A stretch of DNA of 64,000 nt from Sipunculus nudus. Its lineage: Eukaryota; Annelida; Sipuncula; Golfingiida; Sipunculidae. Where the stretch lies: the NCBI GenBank assembly GCA_026874595.1, contig CM049320.1, positions 20,407,714-20,471,713 on the forward strand, in the 5' to 3' direction. Position numbers and translations under genes: made by a program. This document shows, in pieces, positions 1 to 11,879 of the stretch; position 1 is the first letter of the stretch, and each line of letters starts with the position of its first letter. Below the pieces are notes generated by a model that saw only the letters and a list, made by a program, of their open reading frames with translations, searched no databases and was not told the origin of the DNA.

Positions 1-57
1 ATAGCCGTGAGAACCTGCACGAAGCAGGGTTCATCTTGAAAAAACTGTTTTAAACGC

Positions 58-60
<3 letters not shown>

Positions 61-99
<39 letters not shown>
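61..99. repeat. (TA)n microsatellite
   Basis: Pure TA tract of about 39 bp. Confidence 0.95.
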
Positions 100-101
<2 letters not shown>

Positions 102-851
102 CAATCCAAGAGCAGCATCCAGGTACGTTAGAAAGAAATGATGTTAATTCCTTTATTTGTCGTCATATTACAGATAAATACAGTGGAACCTCTCCATACG
201 GGCAACTGTGTTCTAAGGGTTCTTCCTATTTACGGGCACTTTCGGACAGTCCCTTGAAAGTAGTTCTATGAATCTATAACACTGATATATATATATTTTT
301 TTTGCTATACCACATATATACACTTTTTGCTATGGCACCTAAATCGTTAAGGAGGCATTGGGTTGTTGAATTTAAACTGGACTATTAAATGTGGCTTGTA
401 TTATGTAATAATAACTCCACATGCTAATCATTATTTTGCATTTATGATCGAATGTTTGGTAAATAAATGTAATGATCCTTTGATTATTCTTCACTTGAAA
501 ATGCCATCATTCGTACATACTTCTTAACACGAAAAATAACTAACATGAACTAAACAACTACCATAAACGTCGCTAATACCCGATCCCAATGTTGCTCCAT
601 TATTTGAATAAAAACAACCTGTGTGTAGAATTTTAGTTGCGAGGTTTAAGCAAGAATAAAGCACTTATGACAAACTTTTATTATATAACAAAAAACAAAC
701 AACTGGTCGTATGGAATGAATATGCGCCATTTTTTTATGGAAATGAAAAAAATTATGTATTTATTAATCATGTGTCAGTAGATCTGCCCAATATATAATG
801 TAAAAATAATCAAGTGAAATGTAAAATTAGGTTATCCTAGCTCTAGTCCTG
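100..851. other. 5' flank of transporter gene 1
   Basis: AT-rich. Apart from the possible transposon terminus at 179-300 I see nothing identifiable. No TATA box could be assigned with confidence. Confidence 0.5.
179..300. repeat. Possible DNA-transposon terminus
   Basis: ACAGTGGAACCTCTCCATAC followed by GGGCACTTTCGGACAGTCCC-like sequence resembles pogo/Tigger-type ends, from memory. The other end was not found in the window. Confidence 0.3.
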
Positions 852-1777
852 ATGGTGGAACAGGAAGAAAAGTCAAAGCCAGAAGGGGGATATGGCTGGG
901 TGGTAGTGACGTCATGCACTCTTCTCAACTTGATGGTGGCTCTTGTATTCGTGGCACCGGGTGTCTTTTTGTTGGAGCTTGTTGAATCCTTTCAAGTTTC
1001 AACTTCAGAAGTTGTTCTAATCAGTTCGTTCTCCCTAGGTGCTAATGGTGTTTTTGGTGAGTATCATGGCAATAAATGATGGCAACTCTAAATGGAGAGG
1101 CCGTAAATGCCTGGCAAACACTTGTACTCCTAGAATCATACAGAGACACTGTGCACGTAATAATTACTCAGGGAGAACACACTGGATTGTTTTTCACATC
1201 GCTTACGAAATACAAATGCTTAATATAGTATGTAATACGATTATGACTGCTTGAAGAGTAACATCTAAGTGTTAATTCTAGAGATTAAAAAAAAAAATAA
1301 TATAGTTTGATGATTATATAAATGCAAACATTTCCAAGGAAAAATATACAGTTTCAAAATTAACCATTAAAGTTAATTTAGATTTATAAGTTGTTTGAGA
1401 AATACCCAGATATGACATTTTTGGTTGATAAACCAGAACAGAGGTCACAGGAAGTGGCGGTAACACCAGGAGGAAGGTTTATTATCTTGTGTATCTTCTA
1501 TATTTCCAGGGATATTTTCCGGGTTTCTTGAGCAGCGGCTTGGATGCAAGTATTTAACAGTGATCTGTGCATTCATAGTGGCATCAGGAGAAATTGTTTC
1601 TGCTTTTGCACCGAACATCTACACATTATACGTCACGAGAGGTTGTGCCGGCGGTGAGTTACTGTGGATTAAGATAATTACCTGAGCTTAAATATTGAAT
1701 TTGGTATTAAGACAAATAAAGTTTTCAGTGACGTAGGAATCGATTCCGGACTTAGATTAAAGTCCATATATATGCTA

Positions 1778-1840
<63 letters not shown>

Positions 1841-1868
1841 ATTTTTATGAATTTATATCTATATCTAT

Positions 1869-1907
<39 letters not shown>

Positions 1908-1936
1908 AAAATGTCCCCGAATGGCTGCATTAAGTG

Positions 1937-1984
<48 letters not shown>

Positions 1985-4109
1985 GCCAATTTAATGAAAT
2001 GAAGCTATATAGGATTGGTTGGTGGCAAAAGCAAAGTAAAAAAATGTTAGTTTCGAAAGAAACGTCTTTTTTAAGACTATATTTACCCTTGTTATTGATT
2101 TGAATTTTAGCTTTAATATTTTTTTAGGTATATTCGATGGATGTCTAGATGTAACGACAATGATCCCGATAACTCAGTATTTTGACAAGAAGAAAGGTTT
2201 AGCTCTTTCTATTAGGATATTGGGTGCAAGCCTTGGTGTTTTTGTGTGGCCTCCCGTCATACAGTATCTAATTAATGCTTTTTCATGGCGGGGCGCAACG
2301 CTGATTCTTGGTGGCCTGCACTTGAACAGCATAGCGCTTGCGTTGCTCCTAACTCCTCCACCCGGAAGTGCAAGGAATGATGGGAAGACAAAATTTCGCT
2401 GTAGACCCAAATCATTCTTCGACTACACATTGTTGAAGAATTTTGCGTTCCTTTTCTTAGCACTAGCGTTTGTTACAGCACTTGTCGGGCATTCGACGCC
2501 AATTAACTTTCTCCCAAGTCTGGCAAGAAGTCGCGGTGTTTCACCATCAATGAGTGCATGGTTGGTTTCCATTATTGGAATATGTAGTTGTATTGTACGT
2601 CCATTTTGTGGGATGTTGGCAGACAAAGCAAGGAAGTATCAAGCTCAAATCTTTGCTACTACAGTTGCTATTGCCGGAGCATTGGTTGTTGCCCTTTCAC
2701 AGTTGTATTCATTTACCATGTTTGCAATCGTCAGTGGTTCATTTGGAGTATTCAACAGTAAGTGTATTTTATCGTGTTTTTCATATGTTCATATCGCATA
2801 ACCCTTTTTGGTGAAGATAACGTCCCCATCCCAATTTTATGCTGATTTTTCTTATTATTTACCCGAGTATGTGCATCTGCAGAGTTCAATTTCAGTCTGG
2901 GACTGCCTGACCTAGTGGCAGCACTGACTGTCATTCATATATGGTGATATAACCTAGGCCTGGTGTCTGCTGCACCCACGGTGTATGGGTGTGTAATTAT
3001 CCGCATAGCTTAACCATATCACCTGGCAAGCCCTGAGACGGACTCATTTATGAGTGATTGATAAACGGTTATTAGGCCCAACCTTCCCATTAAGTCTACA
3101 GAACTACCTATGAGTCTACATATGACAAATTTTAATATTATATGTATTTTGAAAGTAAAAAGACTAACAATCGTCGGCTCCATATGAAGCTGGCGTGTTA
3201 CCTTTATGTCATTCTTTGGTGAGTGAGGAAATCATGACTGTTATAATATAAAAGTTTAGGGATTTTCGGAGTATTCCGGTTAGCCTTATATGATACGTTG
3301 CTTATGGCAGTAATTGAAAACAATATAGTCATAATGAGATATGTAGTGTTCTTTTATTATTTTATATAATTTCTCCTTTACTTTCTACAGGTAATTACCT
3401 TATTCTTTTCCCAACACTACTAAGCGATGTAGTGCCGGCTCCACAGATATCTACTGCTTTAGGATTTTCTGGAACTATGTTGGCAGCCGTAATCTTAGGA
3501 ACCAACTCTTTGGCAGGTATGTATAAATCATTTTTTTTTCTGAGTGAAATCTAGCCATTTCTAAAGACACCATATATTTAAATGGCTAGATTGACGTAAT
3601 TATAATAGATAACGGGCGTACGTTGCAAAGTGCATGATGAGAAAAAGCGCACGTTTTTAGTATTTTCTACTTGAAACCACCGTGTATTATCAGTGCCGTA
3701 ATCGATACACCATACGTACATTGTTTAATTTTACCAATTTAACCAAATTCTTAATTATATTAATTGTTTATCTAATCCTCCTTTATTGTATTTCCCGTTT
3801 AAATCCATTTAAAGTATATTTAACGTTTGCAGTTCGTGATAATCTGAGGCAGCTTGTTTAAATCAGATTGGAAAGAAAATGTAGCTTGTTGCAGAATAAT
3901 TTATTTTAGGATGGATGGTGGATGCAACGAAAAGTTTTGCAACCCCATTCATTGTGTATGGCTGCGTTCAGATAAGCTCAAGTTTATGTGTTGGACTTAT
4001 GGCCATACTACTGAGGAGACGAAGAAAGACAAAAGAAACAAAGGAAAATACAGAACTGAATAAGGAAACGGAAAATTTAAACTCTAACAACAGGGAACTA
4101 GAAGTATAA
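852..4109 (+). CDS. SLC16/monocarboxylate-transporter-like protein, paralog 1 (5 exons, 434 aa)
   Basis: Exons: 852..1056, 1510..1653, 2128..2757, 3391..3516, 3910..4109, total 1305 nt. Every intron is phase 1 with GT/AG ends. The product is a Major Facilitator plasma-membrane carrier of the SLC16 type, a family that moves monocarboxylates and related small molecules. The family signature EGGYGW lies at residues 11-16, entering TM1. A second conserved motif, YFDKKKGLALSIRILG, lies after TM4. The 434-residue length fits a compact 12-TM SLC16 protein with a short TM6-TM7 loop. The TM8 stretch reads CSCIVRPFCG. Its Arg274 aligns with the essential Arg313 of mammalian MCT1; the aspartate four residues earlier in MCT1 is a serine here. 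The charged C-tail is rich in K, E and N. The start is the first ATG before EGGYGW, at the same place as in paralog 2. The substrate cannot be read from sequence; the MCT12/14-type branch is a guess. Confidence 0.93.
1781..1978. repeat. Compound microsatellite (TA)n(TG)n, (GA)n, (TA)n
   Basis: Three tracts inside intron 2 of transporter gene 1: TA to 1818 then TG to about 1840, GA at 1871-1902, TA at 1939-1978. Confidence 0.95.
2864..3108. repeat. Interspersed repeat in intron 3 of transporter gene 1
   Basis: Shares words in the same order with 15164-15399, including a CATCTGCAGA start, a GGGTGTGTAATT/GGGTGCGTAATT core and an ACCTTCCCATT end. It lies in a different intron from the second copy, so the two are separate insertions rather than inherited together. 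Confidence 0.5.
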
Positions 4110-6683
4110 TATGACATTACGACTCATTAGGCAACTGCTGACGTCAGTGTCTAGAGTCATACAGATAAATCATTTGAAGAAGGTAGATCAATTTGCTCAT
4201 ATGGATTTACTGTCACATTGCATTGCTACCTCAGTTGCCATTAACAAATGAACTTTAGCTGTCTTTATGTTGAAAATACTCATACAACCGTGTACATTTA
4301 CATGAATTGCACTGTAGCTGGCAGATCATGACAACACACGATTTTTTACCCTTGTTTTATTTTTGTAGATTATATTTGCGTATGTTAAGCAGCTGAAAAC
4401 AACACATATGTGACATTCATGTATTAAGCGATTATTCGACGTACAATCATCTTACCCTTGTATTATTTAGAGATACATTCCATATGTTAACCAGGATATC
4501 AAAAGATAATAATCATGTATATTTGGTGATTTTAAATAGGAGATTAAAGCCAAAATGTTTTCATAAAATGTACATACACGTGACAAAGGGTTAATCAAAT
4601 TTGGTTACCATAAAGGAATTTCAATAGATGACTCATGTAACATGTTATTGTACTGTAAAAATATAACATGTGCGCGTGGTATAACATTTAGAAACAAGCA
4701 GTTATCATCAGTGAGACTCGCGACAGGTTAGATTGCTGTAAACAGAAATACATTTCAATATTAAATGAGGCACAAAAGCTTTTTGAAGGAGCAACAACTG
4801 TCTCCTAAGTCTGTTTTTAGGGTGTATATGTTATCCTTGGACCTGCCTGAATCGCTGCACCCAGAATACTAGACCTATACATTTCCTGAAAGCTAGTAAC
4901 ACTGTTCTTTGGCATAAAACAGTTCAGGGATTGCTATGCTGAATTTTCAAAACAATTATTTTTCTGCTTTTATTCATTATCATTAATGGTGTTAAATTGG
5001 TGTTTCTCATTTGTAAACGCACGCTGTAAACGACGCATTTTTACTTGTGCCCATTTTTATTGAGACTCCTTTATGTATGAAAATGTATAACAAAGTCTAA
5101 GGCGTTAGACTCTCGAATAAAGGGATTTACTTGTATCATTAGTTAAACAGGAAATTATTATTTTAATCGGTTAGAATATACCAGTCTCAGAAAACATGAA
5201 GTTGTATATACCCATATGAGAAACACATTCTCAGAATTCGAAGTATGTATAACTCAATTGGTATTAATGCAGTTGTTTGTAAAATATTTAAGGAAAAGCT
5301 GAAACATGAAGCGTGGTTATTCCTGCACATAGGATAGTTCTGAGACCTTAAACATAACAAAAATGGTCTTATATCTTCCGATATGTTTGCACTGTCGATG
5401 GTTTAAGCAATATATTCTATACACTAATCTATTAATCTGAATACCAGGTTTGAGGGAGAAAATTTGCTTAAAAGTTTATATTTTCCAATAATTTCATAGA
5501 AACGTTTTTTCACTCTTTACAATTATCTGACTGATCAGTACAGTCCCTGTATTAGCAGCATTCTTTGTTTTAGATGGTAATATTTTTCAGGGAATTGAAC
5601 ACGAGATTATCCTATCAGCTCCGTTCACTTGAGGCTGTTTTTTGCACGTGACCGCAGCCACCACACCTTGGGCCGATATGTTATATATAGACCCCTGTCT
5701 CATATAAGGAGCAAATTAATCTGTGTATTATGTAAAGTGTAAGGTATGCATTTTTTACCTGGTCGAAAATTCGATCGTTAAATCTTCTACCTAACATCAT
5801 AATTTTTCTAATTGAAACGTAAATTATAAAAAAAAAATGTTCAAAGCTTAAAAAAAAGTTGGACATGAGAGGTTGGAACATATTATTAGCTTCAGTGACC
5901 TTACAATGGCGACAGTTAAGTTTAACATCTATGTTCATCGTAAGACGCGAACAAGAATTTCAACATATACCCTTAGAGACAACCCTTGTGTTTTTTTTTA
6001 GAAAAAAATATATACATTGATGGAGGAATAATTTTAGCAGGTAAATGAATATAGACCCTTAATGGACAAAATTGATGGTATTTACACCATGACGGCATAC
6101 ACTCTACAGAAGATCCTTGTCACAACGTATAAGAATCATTCATCATTATATCTATTTCTTGTTGATGATAATATGTTAGATCAAACGTCAAACATAAATT
6201 CTAAATGATCAATGATATTCACTTTATACAGTTGACTTTTAAGATATGAGAGTTGAGAGTAGTTAACGTTAAATAAATTAGTATATATATATATTTTTTT
6301 ATTCCAGATAAAGGATATCATGAGCTCTTTATAAATTGAGGTTATACATTGAGCTTATACATCTTAAGATAAATGTCATAAACGTTTCCAATAACTATTT
6401 CTACATGTATGCCCACTACTCATGACAGTCATATGCAGTGTCCTGGTCAAATGAGCCATCGTCATAGGTTTGGTAAAATGAAATAAAATACATACCCTAC
6501 CAAAACTCCAACAGGTAAGTAACCTTTGAAGATAAGGTACTTTTATTACGATATATCATCTAACAAAATATCATCTTTCGTGTCGATTTAACGGACCCGA
6601 TAACTTGGTGTCAGTCGCCGACGAGTGGTGTCGCTAGGGTGGAGTTAAAGATCAATTTCCGTCGAAGACTGGCGTTGCCTGAC
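4110..6683. other. Intergenic, tail-to-tail region
   Basis: Presumed 3' UTR of transporter gene 1, with an AATAAA near 5116, and of copy A, whose - strand AATAAA lies at 6547-6542. No other gene seen. Confidence 0.4.
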
Positions 6684-8942
6684 TCACAGATTCTTTAAAT
6701 CGAGATAGCAAAGCGCTGCTTCCCTTGGCTTTCTCTGAAAGATACGAATGTTAAGTGTTGAGTTCATTTGCTCCGAAAAGTCCATGGGGGATATACAGGA
6801 AAATCCACATTGTGAGTAAACACCGTCCGTCTGCTGCTCAGGTGAACAAAGACGGTGAAGTGTCTTCCTCCCGTTTTCTTCAGCAGAAATTGGCCAGTAA
6901 ACATAGACCTGGTCACAGCCGGTGTCTCTGACAGAGACATTCACGAACATATCGGGCAGGGGGAACAGGAAGTCAAGATGTACACTCAGCATTTCCGGGG
7001 GATGAGCCGGAACTGGAATACAGGAACTAGGCATATTCCCTTCCAGAAATGACGGGTCACCAGCTGTCACTTTAATGACAGGATCTGAAGGCAAAAGAGG
7101 TGTATATTAACTATATTTATTATACTTATATATATATATTTATATATATTATATATATATATATACATATATATAAATTATAGTTTATTTATGATTTTAA
7201 GTCCAAATGTGACATAAGATGATGTGTGAAAATAATATTATAATAATTGGTGTTCATCTTATATTGTGCCTTGAAATAACTTTACACCTTTCTCAGAAAT
7301 TTCAATATTTTGATATGTTTTATTCTTTTATTATAAAAAGTTGTAAATTCATCATAACACAAAGGTATATTGTATCATAATAAAATCATCTTAACAATTG
7401 ACGTTCAACCTCTGTTGATGTGGACCAAAACAGCTTTGGTTCTCCGATGAGCTTTGTTGATGGTTATAGTATATCCGATGACAAGGTTCGGATCATAGAC
7501 GTCCGCCACATGAGAAGGTTTAACCGCTAAGCCACAACAATCCATTGATGTCCTTGGAATGATGCCGCCACCACTAGCATCCATACTATGAACGCCTATC
7601 ACTTGACCCACACGGGCCGGATACCTGTCGGATTCGGGTACCGTGAAAACCTGGATGGTAAAAGCATGTATTGCAGAATATCTATTAATTAAATATGTTA
7701 AAACTCATAACACTCATGTTTAAACAAAAAACAATATTAAACTGCTGTCCGATAAAGAAGGGAAAATAAGCAGCGATATTAACAAGAGTATTATTTTGGA
7801 AATCATCCAAAAAATTATCCTACATATAATGACAAGCATTCTGTTATGCTACAAGTATGGGGTCAATAATTAAAAAAAAACTTGGTTACAAAAAAAAATC
7901 ATAATATGAAGTGCGTATCTTATCTGTCTAGATTTTTGGTTACCTTTGGTCCTAAAAAACTTTATTTTCTATAAGAATGTACTGGATTTATGTTATAATT
8001 TTTCCAAAATGACACCGTTTCGATTCTGCTTTTAGATCTTATACTTTATTCTAATAACAAGACAAACCGAATATTAATATCTTGAAATAAGTCAGAGTAT
8101 TAAACTTGATATTGCTCTTCCCGAATGAAAGATTTAATGATACCAACCTGTCGTCCGACTGCCATCACATTAATGTATGTTTTGTTATGAAGACGATAAC
8201 GCTCTTGTTCAAGAGGATCCCACAAACTCAATATGATAGTTCCAGTCTTCTTGGCGACAAATTCCCAGGCCACAACCGTGCCAGATACGTTTACAACTAC
8301 AGACGGGTGAATGGTCAACCAGTCCCCCTGGGTCTCTGGGAGGTCAATAGCAGCAGTACCCGACTTGTAAATCACTTCAAATCAGGAGATAAATCTCTTA
8401 TTTTTAAATTTAAATACATCTTTTTTAAACTATATCGTCGAAAAATTGAAAAAGGAGCCTCTCCCTAGTATTTAAGAAGCAATACACAGTTGAACAAAAA
8501 AAGGCGATAATGGGGGATAAGTTATGGAATGTATGACATTTAAAATAAAGTCAACGTCTGAAGTAAATGTCAGATGTAATTCTGTCAATTTTCGGTAGTA
8601 TCATGCATTAAGGTCAGGTTTAAAAATCAGCCATCAGAAGATTAAAAACATGACACAAGAAAGGAAAAGTAACAAAAATGAAGGAAAAATTATGTTCAAT
8701 TCTTTAGCACAAAACAAATGAACCAAATATTCATTTTGAAATAAACTCATGAACCCCTATATGTCTTCCTGCCTAATGGTGGACGCTAAATCATAATGAC
8801 AAATATCTTATTAAATAATCAGCAGTAACGAAATGAAAATACAAATTCGAATAAAATGCAGTACATTTGCATGGAAAATACCTTGCATGGATGTAGACAT
8901 AGCGATCGCCAACATCACAACAAACAATTTCAGAAGCTTCAT
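6684..8942 (-). CDS. Unnamed secreted two-module protein, copy A (4 exons, 309 aa, intact)
   Basis: Exons in transcript order: 8942..8882, 8374..8148, 7650..7410, 7084..6684 (61, 227, 241, 401 nt = 930 nt). Intron phases are 1, 0, 1, all GT/AG. Residues 1-20 (MKLLKLFVVMLAIAMSTSMQ) form a signal peptide. Exons 2-3 look like a beta-rich module: GTVVAWEFVAKKTGTIILSL, then RYRLHNKTYINVMAVGRQ, then VFTVPESDRYPARVGQVIGV and GGGIIPR with a CC pair. Exon 4 has FPLPDMFVNVSVRDTGC, VYVYWPIS and CGFSC. N-glycosylation sequons NVS and NKT (exon 2) and NVS and NST (exon 4) support secretion. I recognise no named domain. The WEF...G.I.L...W and GQVIGVH pattern recalls uncharacterised extracellular proteins of molluscs, from memory only. 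Intact exon lengths identical to copy B argue for a functional gene. It lies tail-to-tail with the transporter gene ending at 4109. Confidence 0.85.
7129..7177. repeat. (TA)n microsatellite, interrupted
   Basis: TA tracts in the last intron of copy A. Confidence 0.9.
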
Positions 8943-11185
8943 GATTCGTGCAGTGCTGCTTGACTTGTCCGAACTGATAAATTTGCAGCGGGCAATGGTG
9001 CCTGATGTGTATATTGCCCGAACCAATCGTGTGACCTTTCGAGTAGATCTTCGCCATTGTAACGAGGACCATTGAATTATTTAGTAGTGCTTTGTCATTC
9101 CAGGGAACCCAGTGATTTTTTTTCCATCCAACGCGGTTTGGATGTGTGCCCTAGAGAAAGTACTTGCAATCAATTACCTTCACGTAGGCACTTCTATTGA
9201 GAAATATTTTCAATCGTTCACAACGGGGATACCTTTGTTCCCAGGTATTACCCAGCGGCACAGTTTTAAGAACCAGGCCTACAGATCAATGTATCTACAA
9301 ATGTCTCAAGTGCAGATATATCAATAATTGATAAAGCTTGCCTAATAGGGACTTGGTGTGGGGGAACTTTCTTGAATTAATGGCTGAAAAAGTATTATTG
9401 CTAGAAAGGAAATACATAAATTGAAAAACTCAATTCTGTTATGCATAAATGTTAATGTTATTAAAAATAGAAAGGCAACTCTTTAATTGTCTAATTCATA
9501 TTTATTACTAGACGCTTGAGTTAATAATCTAAACTATTGACAAATGTAACAAAATAAGTTCAATTTATAGGGATTGGACACAATGAGACATATACAATAT
9601 ACGAAATAGCGTCACTCCTTGAAATTTAAAGCGGTTTGGCTCACTCCTGTAGACGAGTGTTAAAAAAGTGGACCGGACGCGATAAATAGCGCTTACATAA
9701 AATAAGCCACTTGCGTTCTTCGTTTTTCATTTCAGGCCCACAGCCGGTACTTCTAAACCGTGCACGTTAATGTTTGGACTACTCCTTGCTTGGGATCTGT
9801 CACCCATGCGCTAAGTCGGATCTCTGGTCACAGGGGCTAGTTATGGAAAACAGAAACGTGGACCGTATTAACGCACACGCAGAACCAGAATAAAATGTGT
9901 TAAGCAGCTAAAAGGGAGGCACTGAGACGGTGTGCTGGGATGGTTTCGCTTGGAAACTTTGTACAAAGCAAAACTGAACTGATAGTTTGAAAGAATGAGT
10001 AAAATATTGCTCCTGATTAATCCGCTTTAGTTAACTTTCCAAACAATTTGTAAACGTTTAAGTTCTGACACCGTCTCATTTACTTATAGGAATTCACAGC
10101 ACCCCAAAGGTCGACTGCAGCATTCCCGTTTTTAATATATGTATAAAATTAAACAGTAAACTGCATTTTTTTATCCTCATAACCGGCATTGTCCTAGTTA
10201 AAGAAAAAATAATATCATGAAACGTAAAATTTATCTGTCAGGTCAAGCACATTCTTAAACCTCAGAATGTTTGAGGATTAATAAAACCCATAATGACCTC
10301 GCCAGAGGATGAATCAAATCAGGTCCAATCAGAGATTAATTTATAATCTAGTCGTTATCACAGTAAGATGTATGCGGACAGAACACAGCACATTCATAGC
10401 TAATCGGCTTTGTGTAATCACCAATGTTCAGCGACTGTGAGCCCGGTTAGTGCAGGAAAATACCGCTGTGTCTCTCCCTGCAGGGGTAACGCGGCCACAA
10501 TACTTTAGATAGCCCTTTCCTTACGTTTTGCAATGTTTCTGCTCCCGTGAAATCGTCTACTAAATCATTCCAACGCATACAATCGAACAGATACATACGT
10601 TAACGCATGAGAAGGTAGACAACGCGAGAAAGAGATGAAATGTGTTAATATATGTTGGACATGCTCTAAACGCATTGCACATACATAAGTTAGGAAACGC
10701 ACACATAAATGCAGAAATATAAACAGCAAAATGTGAAATATTGCACGCGAAATAATCGGACATCCCTGAAACGCACGCATGTCGCCTGTCTTTTAAACGT
10801 CTTCTCGGTCGCGTCAAATAATCTGCACAACGCTGAATCTTGAGGGTCCCTTAACGCTTATCGTCCATGCGTACTACCGATTTCCTTTATGCCCGGGTCG
10901 CATTGTTCAATCTTTAAAATTTGCCATGGGTGATCGGGTCCGAAATGTAACACTTGTTCCAGATAATGACCTGACAGTCATAATAGTTTCTTACAACGAG
11001 GTTAATCTATTTACATACTTAGCTACAGAGATTATAGGTTCCTCTATCATATGGAGCACTTTGGCCTCACATGTGGCATTATTATATCGATTTACTTAAG
11101 TATTAACTGTTCCCTGTATGTAGTCGATGCACCTTCACTTCGTTTAGAAAGTAGACGGAATCTTATGCTAAGGTAATTATCACTT

Positions 11186-11241
<56 letters not shown>

Positions 11242-11639
11242 GATCATTTATACATGCTTGTGAGCAAATGTTAATCTTATGTCGTTCCTCATATAAACGT
11301 ACAGATCAGGAGTGTAGTTTTTATATTTAAATGGACACAATATTATTAGTTTTAAGGAATGGGATAAATGAGGGATGTCATAGAGATTACTCATGGTTAC
11401 CTTGAACTATCAGGGTCCCACGTTATTGACCTTGTGAGTCACGTGTGACACTGTTTTAATGCGTTCATGTAAACTTCAAATTAAACCTCTGATAATACTC
11501 CAGCAATTGCTTGTGGCATGGATCCTACCACAGAAACAGAAAGGTATTTGCCCGGACAAAAATTGGATACGGGTTCCATAAGGATCCAATACTCACCTGT
11601 TGACAAGGGAATTAAATACAATGGAACAACACCTTGCGA
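8943..11639. other. Divergent intergenic region between copy A and transporter gene 2
   Basis: Holds the promoters of two divergently read genes. The exact GTCATGAAATGAC word is not present above copy A; GTCATTCC at 9094 is only half of it. The remainder shows only a TA tract and no credible frame. Confidence 0.4.
11192..11239. repeat. (TA)n microsatellite
   Basis: TA tract between copy A and transporter gene 2. Confidence 0.95.
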
Positions 11640-11692
11640 CAACACCACAATTGCGACCACCCCACAATTGCAACCATCCCACAATTGCGATA
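11640..11692. repeat. Short tandem repeat CACAATTGCGACCACCC, three units
   Basis: Seventeen-base units with one or two changes, about 190 bp upstream of the start codon of transporter gene 2. Confidence 0.65.
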
Positions 11693-11879
11693 ATTTTTTG
11701 AAGTCTCAAATATTTTCAGTGTTATTACATTTATAAATGTCCCAGAAGCGTTACCAGCCAAAAATTCTGAATTCAGGAGTAATAGTTAGCATATGCAAAA
11801 TCATCTACTAAAAAATATATGATAAAATCCTAGCCATATTACATATAACATATTACAAGAGTATCCGAGTTTAAGATCG

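Noticed and set aside
1819..2103. 94-codon frame with YIYIYI and REREREE runs
   Set aside because: It reads through TA and GA microsatellites in an intron of transporter gene 1; not a gene.
2174..2626. Antisense frames opposite transporter exon 3
   Set aside because: Shadows of the coding exon in other frames, with no splice support.
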